Below the pieces are notes generated by a model. The model did not search any database and was not told the origin of the DNA. It worked only from the letters and a program-made list of their open reading frames with translations. Below are positions 53,337 to 63,023 of a stretch of DNA of 64,000 nt, one piece after another (within the stretch, counting starts at the first letter, position 1; every line of letters starts with the position of its first letter). The position numbers and the translations under genes are program-made. Source of the DNA: Robertkochia flava (lineage in GTDB: Bacteria; Bacteroidota; Bacteroidia; Flavobacteriales; Flavobacteriaceae); contig NZ_JAINZT010000008.1 in the NCBI RefSeq assembly GCF_020166515.1, positions 1 to 64,000 of the forward strand. The letters run 5' to 3'.

Positions 53337-54038
53337 TTAACATCCCTCATCCTTGTTGCAATTCTGCCCTTCCGTGATATCCAAAGGAGCACCTTGGGCG
53401 TTTTTCCATTCTTCAAAGGACTTTTCCAGGGCTTGAGAAAAAACCTGGGATTCCTGGGCTCCTGAAATCCCGTATTTGCGGTCGATCACAAAGAAGGGTA
53501 CCCCTTTAACACCAAGGGCCTGCGCTTCCCGGATTTCTTTCTCCACCTTTCTGAACGGGGTGTCGGTAGAAAGATATTCTTTGATTTCTGCGGCATCCAG
53601 CCCGGCTTTTACCCCGATTGCGATAAGTTCATCCGGGTTGTCTACGTTGACGCTTTCGGAAAAGTAAGCCTTCAGTAACCCTTGTTTTATCTCCTGGCCT
53701 AGTCCTTTTTCCTTAGCCATCTGCAGTAAAGCATGGGCTCGAACCGTATTTGCTACAACCACCTTGTTAAAATCGAAGTCGATCCCCTCCGATCGCCCTA
53801 CGCGGGCTACCTGGTCCATCATTTCTATGACCTGTGCTTCAGAAAGTCCCTTTTCGCGGGCAAGATACCCGGTAAGGGATTCCTCTGGATCTGTTACCTG
53901 ATCCGGGTTAAGCAGAAAGCTTTTCCATTCCACCTCTATTTTTTCGGCTGCTGCAAATTCAGCCAGGGCCTTTTCAAATCGTTTCTTTCCGATATAACAC
54001 CACGGACAGGCTACGTCACTCCAGATCTCTATTTTCAT
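53337..54038 (-). CDS. DsbA-family oxidoreductase (FrnE type)
   Basis: This 233-residue thioredoxin-fold protein has a CPWC active site at residues 11-14 (ACPWCYIGKKRF) and the large helical insertion of FrnE proteins (VGRSEGIDFDFNKVVVANT), plus GVKGVPFFVID with the cis-Pro. It lacks a signal peptide, so it is cytosolic. FrnE-type proteins are linked to stress tolerance and 2-hydroxychromene-like chemistry. The C-terminus has extra Cys residues (NCNKDEGC). Confidence 0.92.
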   Translation of the reverse strand: MKIEIWSDVACPWCYIGKKRFEKALAEFAAAEKIEVEWKSFLLNPDQVTDPEESLTGYLAREKGLSEAQVIEMMDQVARVGRSEGIDFDFNKVVVANTVRAHALLQMAKEKGLGQEIKQGLLKAYFSESVNVDNPDELIAIGVKAGLDAAEIKEYLSTDTPFRKVEKEIREAQALGVKGVPFFVIDRKYGISGAQESQVFSQALEKSFEEWKNAQGAPLDITEGQNCNKDEGC

Positions 54039-54325
54039 ATTTTTTGCAATGTTTTATTTCTCTGTGTTTTATTCAATACAGTATTGGTCGTAAATATCTG
54101 ATCACATTACAAGGGAGGAGTATGCTGGTGGATCGGCAGGGGAATAGACTCTGGAGGTTGAATGGTGAGGCCCAGGCTTAAAGACAATGCATGGATCACA
54201 GAGGGAATATGCTGCATGGGGAAGGCAGGCGTAGAGGCGTAGGTCTTTTTTTGGATGGCGGATCTGCAAGGCGACTGCACTGCACAGTTCTGAAACTGGG
54301 CTTATAATTCCTTATGAATCCGGGG
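54039..54325. other. gene-free stretch between FrnE and metG
   Basis: I see no gene or RNA. It has a few G-rich blocks and a poor poly-T at 54246-54252, and ends at the metG terminator. Confidence 0.5.
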
Positions 54326-54352
54326 ATAAAAAAAGCCCCGCATAAGCGGGGC
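54326..54352 (-). terminator. terminator of metG
   Basis: GCCCCGC (54335-54341) pairs with GCGGGGC (54346-54352), with an A-run on the plus strand, so it has a T-run on the minus strand. It lies 23 nt past the metG stop. Confidence 0.9.
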
Positions 54353-54374
54353 GAATAGGTTGTATCGTAAACGT

Positions 54375-56462
54375 TTAACTGATCACTGTCCCGTTGGTTA
54401 CTCCATCTTCATCCGGGTTTACAAAAACGAGTTTTCCTTCCGCATTTTCGGTCATCAGGATCATGCCTTCGCTCATTACTCCGCGAAGCTTTCTTGGTGC
54501 AAGATTAACGAGTACGGTAACTTTCTTACCGATGATATCCTCCGGCTTAAAACTCTGGGCTATTCCGGATACGATCGTTCTGGTGTCGATCCCAGTATCG
54601 ACCTTTAAGATCAAAAGTTTATTTGCCTTTGGCATCTTTTCTGCCTCCAGGATGGTTCCTGTTCTGAGGTCCATTTTACTGAAATCCTCGAAGGTCGCGG
54701 TTTCTTTTTGCGGTTCTACGGTTTTATTCGCAGCTTCATTCATTTTTTTAGTGTTTTCCAGTTTCTGAAGTTGATGGGCTACTTCGCTGTCTTCGATCTT
54801 AGTGAAAAGCAAGGTGGCTGTATTGATCTGTTTTCCCGCCGGAAGTAAGGTTTCCATGGTGGAAAGCTCGTTCCAGTTGAGTTTTTGATCTCCTTCCTGG
54901 TCCAGCATTTTCCTTAACTTCTCTGAAGTGAATGGCAGGATGGGTTCAGAGAGCACAGCCAGGGCCGAAGCGATCTGCAGGGCTACGTACATGATGGTCT
55001 TTACCCGCTCAGGGTCATTTTTGATCACCTTCCAGGGCTCTTCGTCGGCCAGGTATTTGTTCCCGAGTCGCGCCACGTTCATCAGGATCTGTGAGGCCTC
55101 CCTGAAACGGTATCTTTCCATACTGTTCCCCAGGGCTTCAGGGAATGATTTCAACTCCCCGAGTACTTCCCGGTCTGTTTCGGTAAAGGTTCCTGGTTCT
55201 GGAACGATACCTTCGTAGTATTTGTTGGTAAGCACAACCACGCGATTTATGAAATTCCCGAAGATGGCTACCAATTCGTTATTGTTACGAGCCTGGAAAT
55301 CTTTCCAGGTAAAGTCGTTGTCTTTTGTCTCGGGGGCATTTGCCGTTAGTGCATAGCGAAGAACATCCTGCTTATCCGGAAATTCCTCCAGGTATTCATG
55401 CAGCCATACCGCCCAGTTTTTGGAGGTGGAGAGCTTGTTTCCCTCAAGGTTCAGGAATTCATTCGCGGGTACGTTTTCAGGAAGTATAAAGTCGCCGTGA
55501 ACGTTGAGCATACTCGGAAAAATGATACAGTGGAATACGATATTGTCTTTCCCGATAAAATGCACCAGTTTTGTGTTCTTATCTTTCCAGTAAGGTTCCC
55601 AGTCCTTTCCTTCGCGGGCCGCCCACTCTTTGGTGGACGAGATGTAACCAATCGGGGCATCAAACCAGACGTATAATACCTTGCCTTCTGCACCAGCTAC
55701 AGGTACGGGTATCCCCCAGTCGAGATCGCGGGTAACCGCTCTGGGTTTCAGTCCTTCGTCGATCCAGCTCTTTACCTGTCCGTAAACGTTAGGTTTCCAG
55801 TCATTCTTATGACCTTCAAGAATCCATGTTCTCAGGAAAGATTCATAGCGGTCCAGGGGAAGAAACCAGTGACGGGTTTCCTTTAGTACCGGTTTACTTC
55901 CGGTTAAAGTAGACTTGGGGTTGATGAGATCGGTGGCGTTCAGCGAACTTCCACAGCTTTCACACTGGTCGCCATAAGCCTCTTCGTTCCCGCATCTCGG
56001 ACACGTACCGGTTACAAAACGATCGGCGAGAAACTGATGCGCTTCCCGGTCGTAAAGTTGTTCGGTAACCTCCTCGATGAACTCCCCCTGATCGTATAAT
56101 TTTTTGAAAAAATCAGAGGCTGTCTGATGGTGGATCTGTGAAGAAGTACGGGAATAATTGTCAAAAGAAATTCCGAAATCCTCAAAAGAATCTTTAATGA
56201 TCTTGTGGTATTTGTCGATCACCTCCTGGGGAGAAACACCTTCTTTCTTAGCTTTCATAGGAATAGCTACTCCGTGTTCGTCACTTCCACAGATGAAAGC
56301 CACATCGTGACCTCTTAATCTAAGGTATCTTGAATAAATATCTGCAGGCACATAAACCCCTGCCAGGTGCCCGATATGAATGGGGCCGTTGGTATAGGGT
56401 AAGGCGGCAGTTATGGTGTACCTCTGGGTAGTATTGGATGTTTCGCTGAGCGTGTTTGACAT
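54375..56462 (-). CDS. metG: methionyl-tRNA synthetase
   Basis: This enzyme charges tRNA-Met. It has the class I HIGH motif ([11 protein letters not shown]), the zinc-binding [18 protein letters not shown] insert, the KMSKS-like [11 protein letters not shown] motif, and a C-terminal tRNA-binding domain ([20 protein letters not shown]) that also dimerises. The open frame extends to 56495, but a perfect -7 box (56483-56490) lies within the extension, so I start at the ATG at 56462, which gives about 695 residues. Confidence 0.95.
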   Translation of the reverse strand: MSNTLSETSNTTQRYTITAALPYTNGPIHIGHLAGVYVPADIYSRYLRLRGHDVAFICGSDEHGVAIPMKAKKEGVSPQEVIDKYHKIIKDSFEDFGISFDNYSRTSSQIHHQTASDFFKKLYDQGEFIEEVTEQLYDREAHQFLADRFVTGTCPRCGNEEAYGDQCESCGSSLNATDLINPKSTLTGSKPVLKETRHWFLPLDRYESFLRTWILEGHKNDWKPNVYGQVKSWIDEGLKPRAVTRDLDWGIPVPVAGAEGKVLYVWFDAPIGYISSTKEWAAREGKDWEPYWKDKNTKLVHFIGKDNIVFHCIIFPSMLNVHGDFILPENVPANEFLNLEGNKLSTSKNWAVWLHEYLEEFPDKQDVLRYALTANAPETKDNDFTWKDFQARNNNELVAIFGNFINRVVVLTNKYYEGIVPEPGTFTETDREVLGELKSFPEALGNSMERYRFREASQILMNVARLGNKYLADEEPWKVIKNDPERVKTIMYVALQIASALAVLSEPILPFTSEKLRKMLDQEGDQKLNWNELSTMETLLPAGKQINTATLLFTKIEDSEVAHQLQKLENTKKMNEAANKTVEPQKETATFEDFSKMDLRTGTILEAEKMPKANKLLILKVDTGIDTRTIVSGIAQSFKPEDIIGKKVTVLVNLAPRKLRGVMSEGMILMTENAEGKLVFVNPDEDGVTNGTVIS

Positions 56463-56482
56463 GGTTATTTGCATTGAAGGCA

Positions 56483-56490
56483 CAAAAATA
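56483..56490 (-). promoter_or_regulatory. -7 box (TATTTTTG) of metG
   Basis: A perfect TAnnTTTG on the minus strand, about 20 nt before the ATG at 56462. It makes the longer frame start unlikely. Confidence 0.5.
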
Positions 56491-56677
56491 ATCAATTTAA
56501 CATGAAGTATGCCTGCTAACCTGAAAATGAGAACAGAACTTCAGGTATACGGAAAAGGGAGTCAGGCCTCCCGGAATTCCAGGAGCAGCACTCATTATTT
56601 ACAACAGTATGGATACTAGAGCAGCGATTTCGGAGATATCGAAAATAATCGGATATTTATAGGGTAAAACGCTAATA

Positions 56678-57037
56678 ATGAGATCGTCACACCGATTAGG
56701 CAAATGGGCCGAGGACCATGCTGTTAATTACCTTCAGGATAAGGGTTATGTTATTCTTGAGCGCAATTTCAGGTACGACCGGGCCGAAATTGATATTATT
56801 GCCGAATACGGCAATCTGATCGTTATCGTCGAGGTGAAGGCCAGAAGTACCGATTATTTCGGACACCCCCAGGATTTTATTTCACGTAAAAAGGTAGCCC
56901 GGCTGGTAAAGGCAGCTAATTATTATATGACTGCAAACGATTTTTATAATGAAGTGCGTTTTGACGCCATCGGTATTCTTAAAGGCGAAAATGGGGTTCA
57001 GGTGGAGCACCTGGAAGACGCGTTTTACTTTTTCTAA
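56678..57037 (+). CDS. YraN-family endonuclease-fold protein (UPF0102)
   Basis: This 119-residue protein has the UPF0102/YraN restriction-endonuclease-like fold: GKWAEDHAVNYLQDKGYVIL, then RAEIDIIAEYGNLIVIVEVKARS with the catalytic D...EVK pattern. The role is unknown, with links to DNA processing and competence in some species. It lies 106 nt upstream of the ACT-domain gene. Confidence 0.9.
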   Translation: MRSSHRLGKWAEDHAVNYLQDKGYVILERNFRYDRAEIDIIAEYGNLIVIVEVKARSTDYFGHPQDFISRKKVARLVKAANYYMTANDFYNEVRFDAIGILKGENGVQVEHLEDAFYFF

Positions 57038-57143
57038 TTGTTTTATTTGTAACAATTAGTCAGGAATTTTTTTAATTGTTGAAAAAAAGTAATTTTATAC
57101 CGGAATTTCCAATAAATCAAACAGTTTAATCCAAAACAGGATC

Positions 57144-57800
57144 ATGAAGACCATTTCATCTGTTGTTGAGAATTACATCAAGTCGAAGCCATTTTTGCAA
57201 AGTGCCTTGGCACAGGGTATCATCAATCTCACCTCGCTTTCGCGTGTGATCAAACCGGAGATCGAGCTGCAACTGGGAAAGGAGGTGCGTAATGGCGCAG
57301 TGGTTATGGCGCTTAAGCGTCTAAGTGCAGATCTGGAGTTCCGGGCTACGCATAAGATTCTTAAAGTGCTGAAGAATATTGGAGAAATTACCGTGAGGTC
57401 AAGTCTTACCGATTATACCTTTATGCTCTCGGAGACCATCCTGAATAAACAGGCCCGGTTGCTACAGGAAATCGATGGTCAGGATGTATTTTACACCTCA
57501 TCACGGGGCGTAAATGAAACCAATATCGTTGTGAGTAATTCAATGAATGCCGTGGTGGAAGACATCTTCAAGTCAGAGCGCTTACTTCAAAAGGAAGAGC
57601 ACCTGTCTTCTATCAGCGTTAAGCTTCCGGAAGAAAATGTGGTGGTTCCGGGCATTTATTACTTTATATTCCAGCGACTGGCGTGGGAAGGGATCATCCT
57701 GAACGAGGTGATCTCTACGACCAATGAATTCACCATTATTGTGAGCGAAGACCAGATCGATAAGGCCTTTAAGGTGATCAAGGACTTAAAGGGATTATAG
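57144..57800 (+). CDS. aspartate-kinase-like ACT-domain protein
   Basis: This 218-residue protein resembles the regulatory C-terminal part of aspartate kinases: a first helical part (ALAQGIINLTSLSRVIKPEI) and two ACT-like folds (SSISVKLPEENVVVPGIYYFI, then EVISTTNEFTIIVSEDQIDKA). It has no kinase domain. It is often annotated 'aspartate kinase' in Flavobacteriia, but it probably senses an amino acid rather than catalyses. A near -7 box (TAATTTTA, 57090-57097) precedes it. Confidence 0.8.
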   Translation: MKTISSVVENYIKSKPFLQSALAQGIINLTSLSRVIKPEIELQLGKEVRNGAVVMALKRLSADLEFRATHKILKVLKNIGEITVRSSLTDYTFMLSETILNKQARLLQEIDGQDVFYTSSRGVNETNIVVSNSMNAVVEDIFKSERLLQKEEHLSSISVKLPEENVVVPGIYYFIFQRLAWEGIILNEVISTTNEFTIIVSEDQIDKAFKVIKDLKGL

Positions 57801-58105
57801 TTTATTTCCATGGATGACCTTGGAGACCAAAACTGAGATTTTTCACTTTCGGTTTTATCATGTTTCCGCCCAAATGATTTAGCAGGTTTTCAAACCCGGA
57901 AACGCTGTTGGAATACATCTCCGGTTATTCATTGCTTCCGGGTATCTGGTAAAAGTTTTTCCCGGCAAGAGGGTAATTTTACCCTGGTAGAACCAGGATG
58001 CACTTATCGGGAGCCTGTTTTCAGGTATGTCAACTTCTAAAAGGCTGTTTTTCCACGGTTATACGGAAAGGTGCAAGGAACTATGGCTTTCCTGGTATCC
58101 AGGGA
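57801..58105. other. gene-free stretch between the ACT gene and mfd
   Basis: No convincing gene. It holds one small inverted repeat (GGGTAA/TTACCC, 57971-57984) and no clear terminator, although it separates two convergent genes. Confidence 0.5.
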
Positions 58106-61100
58106 TTACGATTGTACTGTTTCGCGCTGACTAAACGTCTGAATGGCCCTGAGTGCTTTGTCCACAGAATGGATCTTATCAAATGTAAGTAGCAGTCGCA
58201 ATCCGTTCCGGGTTTCCTTCTCCTTGATCTTACAGAGATGCGGATGGGTTTGCACCAATTGTAATACCCGGGTAAAGGCGGGACTCTGGTAAAAACTGCT
58301 TTGCTGATCGGCAAGGAAGTATCCAACCATTTTCCCCTTTTTCAGTACGATACGTTCCAGCCCCATGGAGGCGGCGATCCATTTGATACGGACACTGTTT
58401 AAAAGATCTTTTGCCTCTTCCGGGAGTTCTCCGAAACGATCCTGAAGGCGTATTTCATATTGCTCCAGTTCCGCTTCCGTTTTGAGATTGCTCAGTTCGT
58501 TATAAAGATTTAAACGCTCTGTGATGGCGTTGATATAATCGTCGGGGAAAAGGATCTCGAAATCGGTGTCCAGCTGGGTGTCTTTTACATAGACTTTGGA
58601 TTCCTTTTCATGCTCGTATAAGTGGGCGAACTCTTCATCTTTAAGCTCTTCAATCGCTTCATTGAGGATTTTCTGATAGGTGTCAAAACCGATCTCATTG
58701 ATAAATCCACTTTGCTCTCCTCCGAGAAGGTCTCCGGCCCCGCGAATCTCCAGGTCTTTCATGGCAATGTTGAACCCGCTGCCGAGCTCCGAGAACTGTT
58801 CCAGGGCCTGGATACGTTTCCGGGCTTCCTCGGTCATGGCACTGTATGGCGGGGTGATGAAGTAACAGAACGCCTTCTTATTGCTTCGACCTACCCTTCC
58901 GCGCATTTGGTGCAGGTCCGACAGTCCGAAATTGTTGGCATTATTGATGAAAATCGTATTGGCATTGGGTACGTCCAGGCCACTCTCGATGATGGTGGTA
59001 GATACCAGAACATCAAACTCTCCATTCATAAAGGACAGCATGATCTTTTCCAGGCTCTTTCCTTCCATCTGTCCATGTCCGATAGCGATCTTTGCATCCG
59101 GCACCAGGCGTTGGATCATGCCTGCCACCTCCCGGATATTTTCGATGCGGTTATGGATAAAGAATACCTGGCCGCCCCTCTGGATCTCATAGCTCACCGC
59201 ATCCCTGATGCTTTCTTCACTAAACCGGATCACATGCGATTCGATGGGGTAGCGGTTCGGCGGAGGAGTGGTGATCACCGAAAGGTCCCGGGCTGCCATA
59301 AGACTGAATTGAAGGGTACGCGGAATTGGGGTAGCGGTCAGTGTAAGAACATCCACGTTTTCCTTCAGGGTCTTGAGCTTGTCTTTTACGGCCACCCCGA
59401 ACTTTTGCTCCTCATCTACAATGAGCAGGCCGAGGTCCTTGAACTTTACATTCTTATTGACCAGCTGGTGGGTTCCTATGATAATATCTACTTTCCCTTC
59501 TTCCAGTCGCTGGAGGGTATCCTTTTTCTCTTTTGCTGTTCGGAAGCGATTTAGGTAAGACACGGAGATGGGCATATCTGCCAGGCGCTCCCTGAAGGTT
59601 TTATAATGCTGAAAAGCCAGAATGGTGGTTGGTACGAGAACGGCTACCTGTTTGCCGTTATCTACCGCCTTAAAGGCTGCTCTGATGGCTACTTCGGTTT
59701 TTCCAAAGCCTACATCGCCACACACCAGCCGGTCCATAGGTTGTTCGCTTTCCATGTCTGCTTTAACATCTGCCGTTGCCTTGCTTTGGTCCGGGGTGTC
59801 TTCGTAAAGGAATGAAGCCTCCAGCTCATTCTGCAGGTAACTGTCGGGGCCGTATTGAAATCCTGTTTTCGTCTTTCTTTTTGCGTATAGCTGGATCAGG
59901 TTAAAGGCGATTTCCTTGACCTTGGTCTTGGTTTTCTTTTTAAGGTTTTTCCAGGCATTGGACCCCAGTTTATAGATCTTAGGGGGCTTGCCGTCTTTTC
60001 CGTTGTATTTCGAGATCTTATGAAGCGAATGAATGCTCACATAGAGGATATCCCTTTCCCCATAGATTAGCTTGATCGCCTCCTGGGTTTTTCCCTCAAC
60101 CTGGATCTTTTGTAATCCCCCGAATTTTCCGATCCCATGATCCATGTGGGTGACGTAGTCGCCAACTTCGAGGCTGGTGATCTCCTTTAGGGTAATGGCC
60201 TGTTTTTTCGAGTATCCGTTCTTGAGATGAAATTTATGGTAGCGTTCAAAGATCTGGTGGTCGGTATAGCAGATGATCTTTTTATCCTGGTCAATAAAGC
60301 CCTGGTACATGGAGAATACCACCGTCTGGTAATGTACTTCTTCGCCCATATCCTCGAAGATGTCGTGAAAGCGCTTTGCCTGCTGCTCACTGATACATAC
60401 CAGATAATTCGAATACCCTTCCTGGTGCTTTAGCTGCAGGTCTTCAATAAGCAAGTTGAAGTGTTTGTTGAAGGCTGGTTGCGGGGCAGTGGTGCAACTG
60501 ATGATCGTACTGTTGCCGGGATCACTTCTAAAGACTGCGTTGGTGCCAAACTCAACAATGCTCAGGTTTAGCAAGTCTTGCTTTACGGCACGGGCGTCCG
60601 AAAATAATTCGGAAGGTGCCTGGTGCCTCACCTCTCCGGTGATCTGTTCAAAAGCCTCTTCTGCCTTTTTATAAAGGCCGTCGACCCTGGAGAATACCAT
60701 TTCGGCATTTTTTAGAAAGACCACGGTTTTGGTATTCAGGTATTTCAGGAAGCTCTGACGGTGCTCTTCCAGGTGCTTGTTCTCCACATTTGGCATAATG
60801 GAGATCTTTTTCAGGCGCTCAGTAGAGAGCTGAGTAGCCACGTCAAAGGTTCTGATACTGTCTACTTCGTCTCCGAAAAATTCAATGCGGTAGGGTTCAT
60901 CATGAGAGAAAGAAAACACATCCACGATACCTCCGCGCACCGAGAATTCTCCTGGTTCAGAAACAAAGTCAACCCGTTTAAAATGGTATTCGAAAAGTGC
61001 TTCATTGAGAAAGTCCAGGGAGATCTGATCGCCAATGGCCAGTTTCAGGGTATTCTTGTCGAGTTCTTTTCTGGTCACCACCTTTTCAAAAAGGGCATCC

Positions 61101-61474
61101 GGATAACTGACGATCACCGCCGGTTTTTTACGCGAATTCAATCGGTTCAGGACCTCTGCCCGTAAAAGCACATTGGCGTTATCGGTTTCCTCGATCTGGT
61201 ATGGCCTGCGGTAGCTTCCGGGATAAAAAAGCACGCGTTCCTCTCCGATGAGCTGCTCCAGGTCATTGAGGTAATAGGCAGCTTCTTCCTTATCGTTGAG
61301 GATGAGAAGAAAGGGCTTTTCTGCTTCTTTAAAAGTTGAGGAGATCAGGAACGACAGGGAAGACCCTACCAGGCCTTTGAGGTGAACCCTGGCCTGATCC
61401 GGGGCAATAGCGTTTTGCAGGTCGGCTCTTTGAGAGGACCCGTAAAATGCTTGGGAGATCTTTTCAATACTCAC
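58106..61474 (-). CDS. mfd: transcription-repair coupling factor Mfd
   Basis: Mfd removes stalled RNA polymerase and recruits UvrA. The 1,122-residue protein has an N-terminal UvrB-like part, a CarD-type RNA-polymerase interaction domain (about 445-520, GDYVTHMDHGIGKFGGL), and a RecG-like motor with Walker A GDVGFGKTE, IVDEEQKFGV (DEEQ instead of the usual DEEH or DExH), and motif VI QMRGRVGRS. The C-terminal TRCF domain ends near residue 1,100. It is the normal full length, with a -7 box upstream. Confidence 0.97.
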   Translation of the reverse strand: MSIEKISQAFYGSSQRADLQNAIAPDQARVHLKGLVGSSLSFLISSTFKEAEKPFLLILNDKEEAAYYLNDLEQLIGEERVLFYPGSYRRPYQIEETDNANVLLRAEVLNRLNSRKKPAVIVSYPDALFEKVVTRKELDKNTLKLAIGDQISLDFLNEALFEYHFKRVDFVSEPGEFSVRGGIVDVFSFSHDEPYRIEFFGDEVDSIRTFDVATQLSTERLKKISIMPNVENKHLEEHRQSFLKYLNTKTVVFLKNAEMVFSRVDGLYKKAEEAFEQITGEVRHQAPSELFSDARAVKQDLLNLSIVEFGTNAVFRSDPGNSTIISCTTAPQPAFNKHFNLLIEDLQLKHQEGYSNYLVCISEQQAKRFHDIFEDMGEEVHYQTVVFSMYQGFIDQDKKIICYTDHQIFERYHKFHLKNGYSKKQAITLKEITSLEVGDYVTHMDHGIGKFGGLQKIQVEGKTQEAIKLIYGERDILYVSIHSLHKISKYNGKDGKPPKIYKLGSNAWKNLKKKTKTKVKEIAFNLIQLYAKRKTKTGFQYGPDSYLQNELEASFLYEDTPDQSKATADVKADMESEQPMDRLVCGDVGFGKTEVAIRAAFKAVDNGKQVAVLVPTTILAFQHYKTFRERLADMPISVSYLNRFRTAKEKKDTLQRLEEGKVDIIIGTHQLVNKNVKFKDLGLLIVDEEQKFGVAVKDKLKTLKENVDVLTLTATPIPRTLQFSLMAARDLSVITTPPPNRYPIESHVIRFSEESIRDAVSYEIQRGGQVFFIHNRIENIREVAGMIQRLVPDAKIAIGHGQMEGKSLEKIMLSFMNGEFDVLVSTTIIESGLDVPNANTIFINNANNFGLSDLHQMRGRVGRSNKKAFCYFITPPYSAMTEEARKRIQALEQFSELGSGFNIAMKDLEIRGAGDLLGGEQSGFINEIGFDTYQKILNEAIEELKDEEFAHLYEHEKESKVYVKDTQLDTDFEILFPDDYINAITERLNLYNELSNLKTEAELEQYEIRLQDRFGELPEEAKDLLNSVRIKWIAASMGLERIVLKKGKMVGYFLADQQSSFYQSPAFTRVLQLVQTHPHLCKIKEKETRNGLRLLLTFDKIHSVDKALRAIQTFSQRETVQS

Positions 61475-61493
61475 TTAAACGGCAATTTTACAG

Positions 61494-61501
61494 CAAAGAT
61501 A
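61494..61501 (-). promoter_or_regulatory. -7 box (TATCTTTG) of mfd
   Basis: A perfect TAnnTTTG on the minus strand, 20 nt before the mfd start at 61474. Confidence 0.5.
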
Positions 61502-61700
61502 ATTTAAAGTGATGAAGTTTGGAATTTGATTCTTCAGTCATTGTCGGGAGTGGCCCAAGGGTGATGTTCAGCGACCTGTTGGATTGGGGTTAAGGGGTGG
61601 TTATTTAAGTAGACAGCTCGGTAAAAGGATACGACAAATAGTTGTGCAGCCTGATAGATTCAGTAAATACCGCGATACATAATCGTTATCTCATTTCTGT
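61502..61700. other. intergenic stretch between mfd and the OYE gene
   Basis: The divergent gap 61475-61784 holds the mfd and OYE promoter boxes. Nothing else is visible in this central part. Confidence 0.4.
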
Positions 61701-61708
61701 TATGTTTG
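61701..61708 (+). promoter_or_regulatory. -7 box (TATGTTTG) of the OYE gene
   Basis: A perfect TAnnTTTG with a leader of about 73 nt before the ATG at 61785. Confidence 0.45.
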
Positions 61709-61784
61709 TCACTAAGAATCGTACCTATTTAAGGGTCCTCGCAACGGGGGGCGGCTAAAAAATAATCGTTTAAAAAAATATACT

Positions 61785-62897
61785 ATGAGTAAGCAACCGC
61801 TTTTAACTTCTTATAATCTGAATGGAATAACCCTTAAAAACCGGGTAGTTATGGCCCCTATGACGCGAAGTCGGGCCGATAATGAAGGGAATGTGCCCAC
61901 CGATGAACTCCACGGGGTGTATTACGGGCAACGGGCAGGAGCCGGACTTATTATTACCGAGGGGTCACAGGTGTCATCAAAGGCTGTAGGGTACATCAAT
62001 ACTCCCGGAATTTATACTCCGGAACAGGTCGAAGGATGGAAGAAGGTGACCAAAAGGGTACACGAGAAAGACGGGAAGATCTTTATTCAGCTCTGGCATG
62101 TGGGAAGGATGTCGCATCCCGATTTTCACAACGGAGAATTACCTTTAGCGCCCTCGGCCATTAATCCCGGGGCACAGTCTTATACTCCGGAGGGATTTAA
62201 GGATACGGTTACGCCAAAGGCGATGACCAAAGAAGAGATCCGATCTACGATAGCAGATTTTAAGAATGCGGCCCGCAATGCCATGGAAGCCGGATTCGAC
62301 GGTGTAGAGATCCACTCTTCCAACGGGTATTTGTTCCATCAGTTCTTTAACGGAACCTCTAATACCCGTGAAGATGAATACGGGGGCAGTATCGAGAACC
62401 GGTCCAGGTTTTTCTTTGAGGTGCTGGATGCGGTGAAGGAGGTGATGCCCGAAAACCGTATCGGAGTTCGGTTCAATCCGTCCCTTCACGGGATCTTCGG
62501 AATGGAGATGGATGAGGAGACCATCCCGACCTTTGACCATATCATTAAAAAACTTAATGAATACGATCTTTCCTATGTGCATTTGTCTGAACCATTCAAC
62601 GATGTTTCAGAGGTTCCTTTTGCGGTGGAAGAGATCGCAAAGCGCTACCGTCCGATGTATAAAGGTACCCTGATGATCAATAGTGGGTTTGACCGGGAAA
62701 GCGGAAATAAGGTAATAGAAGATGGGGAGGCGGATCTCGTGGCCTATGGGAAACCCTTTATTTCGAACCCCGACCTGGTAAAGCGTTTCGAATTAAAAGC
62801 CCCATTATCTGATTGGGATGAAGATACCTTCTATGTTCCCGGGAAAAAGGGGTATATCGATTATCCCACCCTGGAAGAAGCCGAGGTGAAATCGTAA
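61785..62897 (+). CDS. Old Yellow Enzyme-type alkene reductase (NemA-like)
   Basis: This 370-residue FMN enzyme reduces activated C=C bonds using NAD(P)H. It has the OYE start KNRVVMAPMTRSRAD, QLWHVGRMSHPD, the FMN/substrate His and Asn in DGVEIHSSNGYLFHQF, the ENRSRFF segment, and GKPFISNPDLVKRF at the C-terminus. It is monocistronic with a terminator downstream and may act in electrophile detoxification. Confidence 0.94.
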   Translation: MSKQPLLTSYNLNGITLKNRVVMAPMTRSRADNEGNVPTDELHGVYYGQRAGAGLIITEGSQVSSKAVGYINTPGIYTPEQVEGWKKVTKRVHEKDGKIFIQLWHVGRMSHPDFHNGELPLAPSAINPGAQSYTPEGFKDTVTPKAMTKEEIRSTIADFKNAARNAMEAGFDGVEIHSSNGYLFHQFFNGTSNTREDEYGGSIENRSRFFFEVLDAVKEVMPENRIGVRFNPSLHGIFGMEMDEETIPTFDHIIKKLNEYDLSYVHLSEPFNDVSEVPFAVEEIAKRYRPMYKGTLMINSGFDRESGNKVIEDGEADLVAYGKPFISNPDLVKRFELKAPLSDWDEDTFYVPGKKGYIDYPTLEEAEVKS

Positions 62898-62917
62898 TAA
62901 AGATCAATATTTTAGAT

Positions 62918-62949
62918 AAAAAGCCGGAGATAAGTTCTTCGGCTTTTTT
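62918..62949 (+). terminator. terminator of the OYE gene
   Basis: AAAAGCCGGAGA-TAAGTTCT-TCGGCTTTTTT, with a T-run. It lies 20 nt after the stop. Confidence 0.8.
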
Positions 62950-63023
62950 GTGTTGATTGATTCCAGGAAGGGATCCCTGCTGGGATGCGATTTTTACGAT
63001 GGGTGTCGCGCCCCGGGAAAACC

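Noticed and set aside
54116-54131. Short match between GGAGGAGTATGCTGGT here and GGAGGCGTATGCTGGT near 33869
   Set aside because: About 15 of 16 bases match, but nothing around either site is similar, and a match of this size can be chance.
58622-59554. 310-residue plus-strand frame inside mfd
   Set aside because: It is a shadow of a clearly coding minus-strand gene.
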